From positions 1 through 64,000 of the forward strand of contig CAYWSJ010000004.1 of assembly GCA_964461045.1 (NCBI GenBank): a stretch of 64,000 nucleotides of DNA, given 5' to 3'. A program made the translations under genes and the position numbers. Under the pieces are notes generated by a model. The model was not told the DNA's origin. It ran no database searches and worked only from the letters and a program-made list of their open reading frames with translations. Positions 33,869-44,210 of this stretch are shown here, piece by piece. This stretch comes from JAGXLC01 sp964461045. Its GTDB lineage: Bacteria > Bacteroidota > Bacteroidia > Bacteroidales > UBA12077. How positions within the stretch are numbered: the stretch's first letter is position 1; each line of letters begins with the position of its first letter.

Positions 33869-36800
33869 ATGTCCGGACTAGCGAGAAGTTATAAAGTTCT
33901 ACTTTTATTTTTTATTACGGCTGTATTTTGTTCACAGCCAGGTTTTTCTCAAGACTTATATTGGGTTAATGGCCAGGGTAACTGGAATGATCCTGAACAT
34001 TGGTCTACCCAAAGTGGTGGCACGGGAGGTGCTGCTGTTCCAACATCAGATAATAATGTAATAATTGACGGAAATTCTTTTACAGGTTCCGAAGAGTACA
34101 TTATTATTAAAGGTGAAGCGACCTGTCATGATTTCATTTGGAAAGAAAAGTCAGGGAACAATGGATTAAAGAGTCGGTCTTTTTTGTTCAAAAACTGGAC
34201 AAATACTACCCTTGAAGTTCATGGGTCCGTTGAAATTCCTTCAAACATAAAAAACAGGTTTTATGGAGATTTTGTACTCAAATCCGGGCATCAGAAAAAT
34301 ACAATCGATATAAATTCCCCATTAAATGCTGATTTAATTATTGATGGAAAAGAAGGAGAATGGGTTCTTGAAAATGAATTACAAACAGAAGGAAATATCT
34401 ACTTTAAACAGGGAAGTTTTACTACCAATGATCATAATATTTCCTGTAATGTATTTGATGGATCTGGAAACAAACCAAGAGAAATAAATTTTGAAAATTC
34501 TAAAGTAGTTGTTAATCAGTGGAATATTACGAATAACAAGAATTCAGATATTCAGTCAGAAAACCTCAGACTATTCTTCAGAGAAGGTTTTCAGGATGGC
34601 AACTTTGCTTCAGCAAAAGATATTAATTACAAACAAATTTCCTCATCAGCAAAGGCTTCTTTTACGCTTTCAACCTCCACTGATTCAGCTACTTGCTGGA
34701 CAACCGAGGATGGAAGTTTTTCTGTAACAGTATCAGGGGGCACCATGCCTTTTGATTATGAACTGTACGATGATATTTTTGGAGGAAATCTTGTTGATGA
34801 TGTTCAGAATAAGAACAGCAGAACTCATACATTTAATAATATCTATGCTGGTAAGTATATGGTGGTTGTAACTGATGGTGATGATGACGACCAGGCACAA
34901 ACAAATAATGTTCCGCCGGATACTTTACAAATTGATACTGTTGAATGTACAAAAGCATTAACATGTTTTGACGGAAATGATGCATGGCTTGAAGCATTTG
35001 TTTCCGGCGGCACCCCTCCTTTTACTTTTACCTGGGAATTAGATAAAGATCTGGATAATAATTTTGAAGATACCCTGTCTTCCGATTCTTCTGTTGTCAC
35101 TAATATGTCACAGGGTGTATTTCGTTTGACTGTGGAAGACGCCAATGGTTGCCCCACACGTAGTGTAACCAAACCATTCTTATCTTTTGCCGGAGATTAT
35201 CAGGATAGTATTCCTGACCAGCTTGTGATTGACAATATTGAAACCACACCCTCATGCGTGGGCGAGGATAATGGAACAATTACTGCCTATGCCTCAGGCG
35301 GTACCGGAGAAATTGATTTCTTTATAGTGTATACTCCAACAACCGATACTACCTACGATGCTGATGGTACTTTTAATAATCTTGCTCCCGGGAATTATAC
35401 TGTTGTAGCTTATGATGCAAATAATTGTGAGACAAGCCAGGGTATTTCTGTAGGAACTTATCCGAAACCAACAGCAGATGCCGGAAGCGATGAGGTTACC
35501 TGTGAAGATGTGAATTTTGATTTGTCCAATTCTGCAAGTGTCCCCGATACTACCGATGCTAGTTCAGTTACATGGAATGATGATGGGGCAGCAGGTGATT
35601 TTATTGATCCAAATGTATTAGTCCCTGAATATGATCCGGCACCCGGACAAATTGGTGACGTGAATCTAGTGATGGTTGTCCAGGGGAACGGACCTTGCGG
35701 AAGCATAACTGAAACCGATACCATGGTGCTGACAATTAATGAAGCTCCTTCTGCAGACGCTGGTAGTGATGAAGAAATCTGCGAGGGAAGTGCCTTTGAT
35801 TTTGGTACATCAACGGTTGAACCTACAGCTTCAGAATATAGCTCACTTTCCTGGGATGATAACGGGGCTGGTGGTAATTTTAATGATAATTCAATACTTA
35901 AACCACAATATACACCTCCTGCAGGCTTTTCCGGTACAATTACACTTACTTTAACAGCAAATGGAACTGGTACCTGCTCGGCAGTGTCAGATGATATGGA
36001 GCTTACTGTTACCGCCGCTCCTCAGGCAGATGCCGGAAGCGATGAGGAAATCTGTGAAGGTGATATTTTTGATTTCCTAAATTCGGGAACTGAACCAAGT
36101 GCTTCAGATTATAATACTCTGCTGTGGGACGATGGTGGAATTGGTGGTTCTTTTAGTGATAATACCGCCTTGAAACCAACATACACACCACCTGCCGGTT
36201 TTACAGGAACAGTAACACTTACTCTTACTGCAACCGGAAATGGTTCTTGTGCACAGGTTTCAGATGATATGCAATTGACTGTTACTGCTGCACCTACAGC
36301 AGATGCAGGTAGTGATGAGGAAATTTGTGAAGGAACTATTTTTGATTTCAAAAATTCAACAGTGGAGCCATTTGCTTCGGATTATAGTTCACTGTCATGG
36401 AGCGACGGTGGAGTTGGAGGATCTTTTAGCGATCCGACAGCTTTAAAACCCACCTATACCCCTCCTGCAGATTTTTCAGGAACAATTTTCCTAACACTCA
36501 CAGCCGATGGTAACGGATCATGTGCTCCGGTATCAGATGATATGGAGCTGACAGTAACTGCTGCTCCAACAGCAGATGCCGGTAGTGATGAAGAGATTTG
36601 TGAAAGTACCGCATTTGATTTTAATTCTTCCACAGTTGAACCAACCGCATCTGATTATAATACTTTAAGCTGGGATGACGGGGGTATTGGTGGCATATTT
36701 AGTGATAATACTGCCCTGAAACCTACTTATACTCCACCGGCTGGTTATACAGGGCTTATTACATTAACACTGACTGCTACAGGTAATGGTTCCTGTGCAC

Positions 36801-39800
36801 AGACAACAGATGATATGGAACTCACTGTTGTTGCCTCACCAACAGTTGATGCCGGTAGTGATGAAGAGATATGCGAGGGAGATGTTTTTGATTTTAATTC
36901 TTCTACAGTTGAACCAACCGCCTCTGATTATAGTTCTCTTAGCTGGGATGATGGTGGTGTTGGAGGATCTTTTAGTGATCCGTCGGCCTTAAAACCTACG
37001 TATACACCTCCTGCCGGATATACCGGTACTGTTACTCTTACGCTTACGGCAGACGGAAATGCCAACTGTGCAGCTGCTTCTGATGATATGGAACTGACAA
37101 TAACTCCTGCACCTACAGCAGACGCCGGTAGTGACGAAGAAATTTGTGAGGATAATACATTTGATTTTAATTCCTCTTCTGTCCAGCCAACCGCCTCTGA
37201 TTATAATACACTTTCCTGGGACGATGGTGGAGTTGGAGGAACTTTTGATGATAACTCGATTTTGAAACCTCAATATACTCCTCCTGTAGGTTATACCGGT
37301 ACTGTGACATTAACTTTAACTGCTACAGGCAATGGTTCTTGTTCATCTGTTTCTGATAACATGGAACTTACTGTTACACCGGAACCTTCAGTAGATGCAG
37401 GAAGTGATGAGGAAGTTTGTGAAGATAATACCTTTGATTTTAATTCTTCTACTGTAGAACCAACAGCATCAGAATATAGTTCCCTTTCCTGGGACGACGG
37501 TGGAGTTGGAGGAACTTTTAGTGACAATAGTGTCCTGAAACCTCAATATACCCCTCCTGCCGGGTATAGCGGAACCATAACGCTTACTTTAACTGCCAAT
37601 GGAAATGGCTCCTGTTCACCTGTTTCAGACAATATGGACCTGACTGTTACTCCGGCACCTACAGCAGATGCAGGAAGTGATGAAGAGATATGTGAGGGAG
37701 ATGCTTTTGATTTTAATACCTCCACAGTACAACCAAGCGCTTCAAATTATAGTTCTCTTAGCTGGGACGATGGCGGCATTGGTGGATCTTTTGACAATAG
37801 TACTATTTTAAAACCTCAATATACCCCGCCCGCAGGATACACTGGTACGGTTATCCTTACTTTAACTGTAAATGGTAATGGCTCTTGTTCTTCTGTCTCG
37901 GATGACATGGAGCTAACTGTAACACCTGCGCCTAGCGTGGATGCAGGAAGTGATGAGGCAATATGTGAAGACAATACTTTTGACTTTAACAGCTCAAGCA
38001 TACAACCAACAGCATCAGAATACAGCTCACTTTCCTGGGACGATGGTGGAGTTGGAGGAAGCTTTAGTGATAACAGTGTGTTGAAACCACAGTATACACC
38101 TCCACTTGACTATACAGGAACAATCACACTAACACTGACTGCCAACGGAAATGGACCTTGTTCATCTGTATCTGATGATATGGAACTTACTGTAACCCCT
38201 GAGCCTACAGTGGACGCAGGTAGTGATGAAGAAATTTGTGAAGGAAATAATTTTGACTTCAATACTTCTGCTGTAGAACCAACTGCCTCAGAATACAGCT
38301 CACTCTCCTGGGATGATGGCGGTGTAGGAGGTTCTTTTAGTGATAATACTGTTTTGAAACCTGTTTATACACCTCCGGCTGGCTATAGTGGCACAATCAC
38401 ATTAACTCTTACTGCTAATGGTAATGGAAATTGTGCACCTGCCTCGGATGATATGGAACTGACTGTTACAGCTGCGCCTGCCGTAGATGCCGGTAGTGAT
38501 GAGGAAATTTGTGAAGGCAGCATATTTGATTTTAACAACTCAACAACTGAACCAAGTGCTTCGGATTATAATACCTTAACATGGGATGATGGCGGTGCCG
38601 GAGGTTCATTTAGTGATCCTTCTGTATTAAAGCCACAATATACCCCTCCTGTAGGTTATTCAGGTACAATTACACTGACATTAACAGCTACAGGCAATGG
38701 TTCTTGTGCCCAGGTTGCTGATAATATGGATTTAACAGTTACTGCTGCACCTACAGCTGATGCCGGTAGTGATGAAGAGGTTTGTGAAAATACTGTTTTT
38801 GACTTTGGTAGTTCAGCAGTACAACCAAGCGCTTCAAATTATAATTCCCTTTCATGGGATGATGGAGGTGTAGGAGGAAGTTTTAATGACAATACAATCT
38901 TACTTCCAGAATATACGCCACCTGTAGATTTCTCAGGAACCATAACATTGACATTGACAGCTACAGGCAATGGTTCTTGTACCCCTGCCACAGATGCCAT
39001 GGAATTAACAGTAACAGCTGCTCCTTTTGCGGATGCTGGACCTGATTCTGTTTCTATTTGTTATGGAGATTCAGTATATCTTGACCAGGCTGATACTTCA
39101 AATGCATCTTCCATAACATGGACTACCGGTGGAGACGGATCTTTTGATAATGCTTCGATAATTGATCCTTCATACGAACCGGGACCTAATGATTTGGCTA
39201 CCGGTGAAGTTTATCTTTATCTGGAAGCGGATGGCAATGGTTCTTGTAATACTGCTGTTGATTCAATTAAGATAATTATCCCACCAGAATTAATAGCTAC
39301 GATTGGTTCACCAAGACCTTACCTGATTGATGAAACAACAACTGATGTGATTGTTTCTATTAAGGTTGAAAACCATGAGTATATTGAAGATTTAAGCTAT
39401 TATCTTGTTTCTCCTAACGGAAATAAGATGAGATTGGCTTCTTATAATACATGTTTTACATTTCAGCAGGGAACTGATCTGACATTCAGCACCCTTGCTG
39501 CAGATACTTTTGATGTATGTAGTGACCCGTTAACAGGGACTTACAAGCTATCGGGAGATCTTTCGGTTATCGATGGAGAAGATCCATCAAATGGTGCATG
39601 GAGAATCAGAGTAGAGGATCATACACCATGGACAACCAATACATTTGAAGGTATTATTGCAGAAGCAAGCATACAGTTTATAGATAACCATGATGTTACA
39701 GGAGACCCAGTAACAGTGCTTTATGAGGATGATGATGTGAACAAACCAATAAGGGAAAATACAGGAATAGCAGGTGATCCGCCTACTTATACTGAATATA

Positions 39801-42745
39801 CAATTCCTTATGGTTTGGAAACCAATTGTTATGGAACCTGTGATGCTACCGCAGTAGTCTTTAAATCAGGAGGAACTCCTCCTTATTCAAGTGTTGTATG
39901 GACAGATACCACAGGAGCTGTTATTTCAACAGAGGATACGGTGAACTTGTGTGCCGGAAAATATTATGTAGAAGTAACAGATGCATTAGGCTGTAAAACT
40001 GTTGATTCTGTAATAGTTACAGAACCACCGGAAATTGTATTTGACTCATTAAATGTCAATACCATAGATGATTTAGGCGGATGTTATGGCGACAGCATAG
40101 GTGAAGCTGAAGCAGGCGCTCATGGTGGAACCGGGGTATTGGAATATTCTCTTATAGATACAGTAGCCATGCCTTATGATACACTTGAAACGAATCTTAC
40201 AGGTAACTTTTATAATTTACCTGCCGGAGGATATGTGATAGAAGTTATTGATGAACGCGGTTGTATTAAAGATACTTCATTTACTATTACGCAACCAGAC
40301 AGCATAGAAATTACCTATGAATCGTTCACCTCTCTATCGGCTCCGGGAGCAAGCGATGGAACAGTCGATGTGTATGCAGAAGGAGGGACACCGCCATTAA
40401 CTTATGAGCTTTATGATTCGATACCGGAACCTGATGTGTTGGAAGCTACCATTACTACTGCAGACACTGCAAACTTCACGAATTTACCTGAAGGTGATTA
40501 CTATGCTGTAGTAACAGATGTGAATGGTTGTGGACCAGACACAAGCAGTATTTTCCACGTAGCTCCTATGGAAATAGTATTTACAGTAGATTCTGTCCTT
40601 TGTTCAGGAGACTCAACAGGAATGATAGCTGCAGAGGTTGTTGGAGGTATTCCGCCTTATACATATCAATGGACAAGTCTGCCGACTAATGACACTTTAA
40701 GAGAGGTTGAGGGAACGCCTCTTACAACTGACACCCTGAGAAATGTTTGGGCCGGAGAATTTGTTCTGAACGTTATTGAGGGAACAGGTATTAATGTTCG
40801 TGATACTGTAACGGTTTATGAACCAATGCCTTTGACTATTGATGCTATCTTACCCGATAGTACCGTTTCCTGTTTTAATACAGTTGATACATTTGTAGTT
40901 AACACTGTAGGAGGAACTCCTCCTTATAACGTTACATGGTATGAAAAATCAACTATGAATGTTGTTTCTTCTGAAGATACAGCAATAATAGGAGCCGGCG
41001 AATATGTTATCAATGTCTTTGATGGTAATAATTGTTTCTATGAGGATGAAGTAACTCTTACAGAACCTGATCCAATAAGTATTGATTCGCTTATGCCTTA
41101 CTCTACTGATTCACTACAAGTATGGGCCAGCGGGGGCAATGGTCTTCTTGATATGACACTTCATTATCTGGATAGTGATGGGAATACAGATACAATTTAT
41201 TATCCCGATGAAACCTACATGAATGCCAATCAGGCAACTTTTGCACAGTTTGATACCCTTCAGTCGGGTACGTATAAGATTATTGCCAATGACAGCCTGG
41301 GTTGTGAGCCTGATACACTTACGGTTTCTATTCCTCTTGATCTGCACATTTCAATAGTAGAAGAGATCTCATGTCCGGGATATGCCGATGGTTCAATTAT
41401 GGTAGAAGTGGAAAGAGGTTTTGCACCTTATACTTATGAATGGTTTTATGAAGGCAATCCATATGTAACTCATAATTCTTATAATAAACAAGATACAATC
41501 TATAATCTTGCTGCAGGAAATTATTCCGTAAGAGTAACAGATTCGTTAGGTATCTCAGCAACTATTTCAATAGAATTGCCTGAAGGGGATGAAATAGTTT
41601 TTAATCCGGTTGTAATTGACTCTGCCAGATGTAATCAATATTTAATTTCAGATATCGGAGAGGGTCAAAACGTTAAAGATATTGGCCGGATAAAACTTGA
41701 TCCTTATGGAGGTAAACCCTATGTTGATAATTCAGTGACTCCTCCGGATAGTTTCTATTTCTATACATGGAGTCAGTATGGAGAGGGAATCAGTGTGGAT
41801 TCAGTTCCAAAACATGATAGCCTGGTAGATCTTACAGCTGGAGAATATATGATAACCATATATGATAGCCAGGGTTGTAGAAATGACACATCTATTAGTA
41901 TTTATGGAGATTCAGACTATGACATAGACGTAGTAATTGATCAGCCCGCCTCCAACCCAATTTGTCTTGGTGATTCTGTATACCTGGAAGCTGATTATAT
42001 CTCTTCTAATGCTGATTCAGCCATGTGGGATCCTCTTGATGACGGATTATATCCTGTAGATGAGCTGGAAACAATAGGATTACAACCAGAGTATTCTGAA
42101 GAATACTTGTTGATTGCGACAAAGGGATATTGTGCAAATATTGATACATTAGACCTTCAGATTCATCCGCCATTGAGATTCAGTATTGATGAAAATGATG
42201 ATGAACAGGACGGAAAGATCAATATTCTTGAAACAGAAGATTCCTATGATATTCCGCTTATTTTGGATACAGATACTGTTCAGGCTCAGTTTAGCTGGAA
42301 TCCTGCAGACTATTTTGTCTATGATCTGACAACCAATATGTCACCTGATAACAGACTGTTGGTAGATAAATTAAAGACAAACGAAATAGCTGAGCAGGAG
42401 ATTAAAGTACAGGCCAGTACTTTATATGGTTGTATTGAAAAAGATTCTGCAACTGTTGTGATTGTTCCGAATGTTGAGCCTTTGGATGCGTTCACACCTA
42501 ATGGTGACGGCTACAATGACAAATGGTTGATTAGATATGCCGAGCAATATCCTGAACTGGAAGTTGCTGTCTTTAACCGATGGGGAGTGGAGATTTTCCG
42601 AAGAAAACCATATACAAACGAAAATGGTTGGAATGGGAAGAATTCCAATGGAAAAGACTTGCCATCCGGAACTTATTATTACTTGATTGATACGCACGAA
42701 ACAGGAGTTAGTGCATTAACCGGAACAGTAACAATTGTTCGATAA
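33869..42745 (+). CDS. Giant T9SS-exported adhesin-like protein with tandem repeats (2958 residues)
   Basis: The start is a signal peptide (VLLLFFITAVFCSQPGFSQ) on a Bacteroidota N-terminal domain (LYWVNGQGNWNDPEHWS). SprB-type repeats follow (about 275-530, SGGTPPFTFTW), then one divergent 93-residue unit (535-627), twelve 91-residue units (628-1719) and one more divergent unit (to about 1808). A P-domain-like beta-sandwich (LVSPNGNKMRL, NGAWRIRVEDH; about 1810-1935) is followed by more SprB-type repeats to about 2790. The last ~90 residues are a type B T9SS sorting domain (DAFTPNGDGYNDKW, VFNRWGVEIF, LPSGTYYY). It is surely exported and long enough to reach far from the cell. Attachment to surfaces or gliding is the usual role of such proteins; its ligand is unknown. 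An SprF-like gene follows. Confidence 0.9.
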   Translation: MSGLARSYKVLLLFFITAVFCSQPGFSQDLYWVNGQGNWNDPEHWSTQSGGTGGAAVPTSDNNVIIDGNSFTGSEEYIIIKGEATCHDFIWKEKSGNNGLKSRSFLFKNWTNTTLEVHGSVEIPSNIKNRFYGDFVLKSGHQKNTIDINSPLNADLIIDGKEGEWVLENELQTEGNIYFKQGSFTTNDHNISCNVFDGSGNKPREINFENSKVVVNQWNITNNKNSDIQSENLRLFFREGFQDGNFASAKDINYKQISSSAKASFTLSTSTDSATCWTTEDGSFSVTVSGGTMPFDYELYDDIFGGNLVDDVQNKNSRTHTFNNIYAGKYMVVVTDGDDDDQAQTNNVPPDTLQIDTVECTKALTCFDGNDAWLEAFVSGGTPPFTFTWELDKDLDNNFEDTLSSDSSVVTNMSQGVFRLTVEDANGCPTRSVTKPFLSFAGDYQDSIPDQLVIDNIETTPSCVGEDNGTITAYASGGTGEIDFFIVYTPTTDTTYDADGTFNNLAPGNYTVVAYDANNCETSQGISVGTYPKPTADAGSDEVTCEDVNFDLSNSASVPDTTDASSVTWNDDGAAGDFIDPNVLVPEYDPAPGQIGDVNLVMVVQGNGPCGSITETDTMVLTINEAPSADAGSDEEICEGSAFDFGTSTVEPTASEYSSLSWDDNGAGGNFNDNSILKPQYTPPAGFSGTITLTLTANGTGTCSAVSDDMELTVTAAPQADAGSDEEICEGDIFDFLNSGTEPSASDYNTLLWDDGGIGGSFSDNTALKPTYTPPAGFTGTVTLTLTATGNGSCAQVSDDMQLTVTAAPTADAGSDEEICEGTIFDFKNSTVEPFASDYSSLSWSDGGVGGSFSDPTALKPTYTPPADFSGTIFLTLTADGNGSCAPVSDDMELTVTAAPTADAGSDEEICESTAFDFNSSTVEPTASDYNTLSWDDGGIGGIFSDNTALKPTYTPPAGYTGLITLTLTATGNGSCAQTTDDMELTVVASPTVDAGSDEEICEGDVFDFNSSTVEPTASDYSSLSWDDGGVGGSFSDPSALKPTYTPPAGYTGTVTLTLTADGNANCAAASDDMELTITPAPTADAGSDEEICEDNTFDFNSSSVQPTASDYNTLSWDDGGVGGTFDDNSILKPQYTPPVGYTGTVTLTLTATGNGSCSSVSDNMELTVTPEPSVDAGSDEEVCEDNTFDFNSSTVEPTASEYSSLSWDDGGVGGTFSDNSVLKPQYTPPAGYSGTITLTLTANGNGSCSPVSDNMDLTVTPAPTADAGSDEEICEGDAFDFNTSTVQPSASNYSSLSWDDGGIGGSFDNSTILKPQYTPPAGYTGTVILTLTVNGNGSCSSVSDDMELTVTPAPSVDAGSDEAICEDNTFDFNSSSIQPTASEYSSLSWDDGGVGGSFSDNSVLKPQYTPPLDYTGTITLTLTANGNGPCSSVSDDMELTVTPEPTVDAGSDEEICEGNNFDFNTSAVEPTASEYSSLSWDDGGVGGSFSDNTVLKPVYTPPAGYSGTITLTLTANGNGNCAPASDDMELTVTAAPAVDAGSDEEICEGSIFDFNNSTTEPSASDYNTLTWDDGGAGGSFSDPSVLKPQYTPPVGYSGTITLTLTATGNGSCAQVADNMDLTVTAAPTADAGSDEEVCENTVFDFGSSAVQPSASNYNSLSWDDGGVGGSFNDNTILLPEYTPPVDFSGTITLTLTATGNGSCTPATDAMELTVTAAPFADAGPDSVSICYGDSVYLDQADTSNASSITWTTGGDGSFDNASIIDPSYEPGPNDLATGEVYLYLEADGNGSCNTAVDSIKIIIPPELIATIGSPRPYLIDETTTDVIVSIKVENHEYIEDLSYYLVSPNGNKMRLASYNTCFTFQQGTDLTFSTLAADTFDVCSDPLTGTYKLSGDLSVIDGEDPSNGAWRIRVEDHTPWTTNTFEGIIAEASIQFIDNHDVTGDPVTVLYEDDDVNKPIRENTGIAGDPPTYTEYTIPYGLETNCYGTCDATAVVFKSGGTPPYSSVVWTDTTGAVISTEDTVNLCAGKYYVEVTDALGCKTVDSVIVTEPPEIVFDSLNVNTIDDLGGCYGDSIGEAEAGAHGGTGVLEYSLIDTVAMPYDTLETNLTGNFYNLPAGGYVIEVIDERGCIKDTSFTITQPDSIEITYESFTSLSAPGASDGTVDVYAEGGTPPLTYELYDSIPEPDVLEATITTADTANFTNLPEGDYYAVVTDVNGCGPDTSSIFHVAPMEIVFTVDSVLCSGDSTGMIAAEVVGGIPPYTYQWTSLPTNDTLREVEGTPLTTDTLRNVWAGEFVLNVIEGTGINVRDTVTVYEPMPLTIDAILPDSTVSCFNTVDTFVVNTVGGTPPYNVTWYEKSTMNVVSSEDTAIIGAGEYVINVFDGNNCFYEDEVTLTEPDPISIDSLMPYSTDSLQVWASGGNGLLDMTLHYLDSDGNTDTIYYPDETYMNANQATFAQFDTLQSGTYKIIANDSLGCEPDTLTVSIPLDLHISIVEEISCPGYADGSIMVEVERGFAPYTYEWFYEGNPYVTHNSYNKQDTIYNLAAGNYSVRVTDSLGISATISIELPEGDEIVFNPVVIDSARCNQYLISDIGEGQNVKDIGRIKLDPYGGKPYVDNSVTPPDSFYFYTWSQYGEGISVDSVPKHDSLVDLTAGEYMITIYDSQGCRNDTSISIYGDSDYDIDVVIDQPASNPICLGDSVYLEADYISSNADSAMWDPLDDGLYPVDELETIGLQPEYSEEYLLIATKGYCANIDTLDLQIHPPLRFSIDENDDEQDGKINILETEDSYDIPLILDTDTVQAQFSWNPADYFVYDLTTNMSPDNRLLVDKLKTNEIAEQEIKVQASTLYGCIEKDSATVVIVPNVEPLDAFTPNGDGYNDKWLIRYAEQYPELEVAVFNRWGVEIFRRKPYTNENGWNGKNSNGKDLPSGTYYYLIDTHETGVSALTGTVTIVR
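35750..39025 (+). repeat. Twelve in-frame 273-bp units coding 91-residue repeats
   Basis: Each unit runs from a DAGSDEEICE motif to ELTVTxAP. Twelve units of exactly 273 bases fill 35750-39025 with no insertion or deletion (12 x 273 = 3276). Constant residues include SLSWDDGGVGG, LKPxYTPP, TLTLTA and NGSC. Each unit has two Cys (positions 11 and 76), which might pair within a unit. The units are flanked by one divergent copy on each side (35471-35749 and about 39026-39294). Third-codon positions differ widely between copies. Confidence 0.95.
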
Positions 42746-42822
42746 TTTTAAACTAATAAATCAGGATTCTCTCTGAGGAGAGATAAACCATGAGACTCAA
42801 TGAATAATAAAAACTTTTGCTC

Positions 42823-43728
42823 ATGAAAACAAAAATAATTTTAACTATAGCAGGATTGTTGATTGGCTTTCAAATGATGAAAGCTCAACAAATGCCGCAG
42901 TATACACAGTATATTTTTAATGATTATATCATCAACCCGGCAGTTGCGGGTACTTCAAACTCTCTTCAGATTCGTGGTTTTTCAAGGCAACAGTGGTTGG
43001 GTATAGAAGGTTCACCACAAACTTATAGCATTAGTGTTTATGGCCCTACAAAGGAAGAACCTATGGGTTACGGAGGATATATTTATAATGATTATACAGG
43101 CCCGACAAGCAGACTGGTATTTAAAGGTTCTTATGCATACAATATCTTTGTGAATGAAACAATGCGTTTGTCCGGAGGTTTGTCACTTGGGGGAATGCAG
43201 TATAAGTTTGATGGAACTGCCATTAATATGACCCCGGAATTAGAAGAAGACCCTGCCATTGATGGAACGGTAAGATCTATGTTTATCCCTGACGCAAGTG
43301 CAGGACTATATTTATATTCCACACGTTTCTTTGTTGGAATTTCTGCACACCAGTTAATAGGAAATAAATTGAATGATCTTGCCTCTGAACAAATTGGAAT
43401 AAATAGATTGAAACAGCACTTTTACCTGGCAGGAGGATATAATTTGCCTCTCGAAAGAGATTTTCTGTTGCAGCCAACTGTTTTGATTCGTCAGATGTTT
43501 CCTTCTCCACCTCAGGCTGAAATTACTGCGAAAGTCTGGTATAAGCGAATGGTATGGGGTGGATTGTCTTTCCGTACGAGCGATGCATTATCAATTATCG
43601 CAGGATATAAACATGAGAACAGGTGGTATTTTGGAGCGGCTTATGATATTACTTATTCTGACCTGAGGCAATACTCCAGAGGTACAGTAGAAGTAATGTT
43701 TGGATTTAAATTCAGCGATATTAAATAG
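42823..43728 (+). CDS. PorP/SprF-family outer-membrane protein
   Basis: I take ATG 42823 (MKTKIILTIAG, 301 residues) over a TTG two codons earlier. Signal peptide to about residue 22; then QMPQYTQYIFNDYIINPAVAG and FSRQQWLGIEGSPQTYSIS (shortened), hallmarks of PorP/SprF. The C-terminus is a beta-barrel pattern ending in GTVEVMFGFKF. Members of this family sit in the outer membrane and are needed to export or anchor T9SS proteins with type B tails, as SprF does for SprB. The giant type-B-tailed protein directly upstream (77 bases away) is the obvious client. Confidence 0.9.
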   Translation: MKTKIILTIAGLLIGFQMMKAQQMPQYTQYIFNDYIINPAVAGTSNSLQIRGFSRQQWLGIEGSPQTYSISVYGPTKEEPMGYGGYIYNDYTGPTSRLVFKGSYAYNIFVNETMRLSGGLSLGGMQYKFDGTAINMTPELEEDPAIDGTVRSMFIPDASAGLYLYSTRFFVGISAHQLIGNKLNDLASEQIGINRLKQHFYLAGGYNLPLERDFLLQPTVLIRQMFPSPPQAEITAKVWYKRMVWGGLSFRTSDALSIIAGYKHENRWYFGAAYDITYSDLRQYSRGTVEVMFGFKFSDIK

Positions 43729-43778
43729 TTTTATTGATATTATTTCTTTTTTTAATAGCTGTCTCAGTTAAGATTCTG

Positions 43779-43786
43779 TAAATTTG
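43779..43786 (+). promoter_or_regulatory. -7 promoter box of the DUF4296 gene
   Basis: TAAATTTG, exact TAnnTTTG, 40 bases before the ATG at 43827. -33 box not evident. Confidence 0.42.
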
Positions 43787-43826
43787 CACAGAATATAGAG
43801 ATGGCTATTTACGTTTTAATTTAATT

Positions 43827-44210
43827 ATGAGAAAGATTATAGTATTTGTTATTATGTCTTTATTCTTTTTAGGGTGTCAGGATAAAGAGGAAAAGATCAT
43901 CCCCAAAAAAGATATGGAGGATATTCTGGTTGAAATGCATATTTTTGATGGAATGATAGCCCATTCTGCCTATAGAGGACAACTTGACAGTATTGATACT
44001 TTAAGTTATGAAGAAGCTATTCTGCATAGGTATGATTATACAAGGGCCCAGTTTGATTCTTCTCTTAATTACTATTCTGCTAACCTGAGAGATTTTGATA
44101 AAATATACCAGGCTGTTTTAAACAGGTTGAACCGCATGCAAACAGAAGCAAAAGAGAAAGATGATAAGAGTACTTTAAAGAGAAAGTCAAGAACCCCTCC
44201 CAAAAAATAA
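43827..44210 (+). CDS. DUF4296 lipoprotein
   Basis: A 127-residue lipoprotein: signal IIVFVIMSLFFLGC with lipid Cys at 17. The core IPKKDMEDILVEMHIFDGMIA and YDYTRAQFDSSLNYYSAN match DUF4296, a Bacteroidota family of unknown function. A basic tail follows. The next gene starts directly after its stop codon, so they are cotranscribed. Confidence 0.82.
   Translation: MRKIIVFVIMSLFFLGCQDKEEKIIPKKDMEDILVEMHIFDGMIAHSAYRGQLDSIDTLSYEEAILHRYDYTRAQFDSSLNYYSANLRDFDKIYQAVLNRLNRMQTEAKEKDDKSTLKRKSRTPPKK

Noticed and set aside
34843..38001. Several open frames on the minus strand within the repeat region
   Set aside because: They recur with the repeat period and are antisense shadows of the 91-residue units.
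35750..39025. Regular 273-bp direct repeats as a CRISPR-like or satellite array
   Set aside because: The units are in frame inside one long gene, have no spacers and keep protein rather than DNA sequence.
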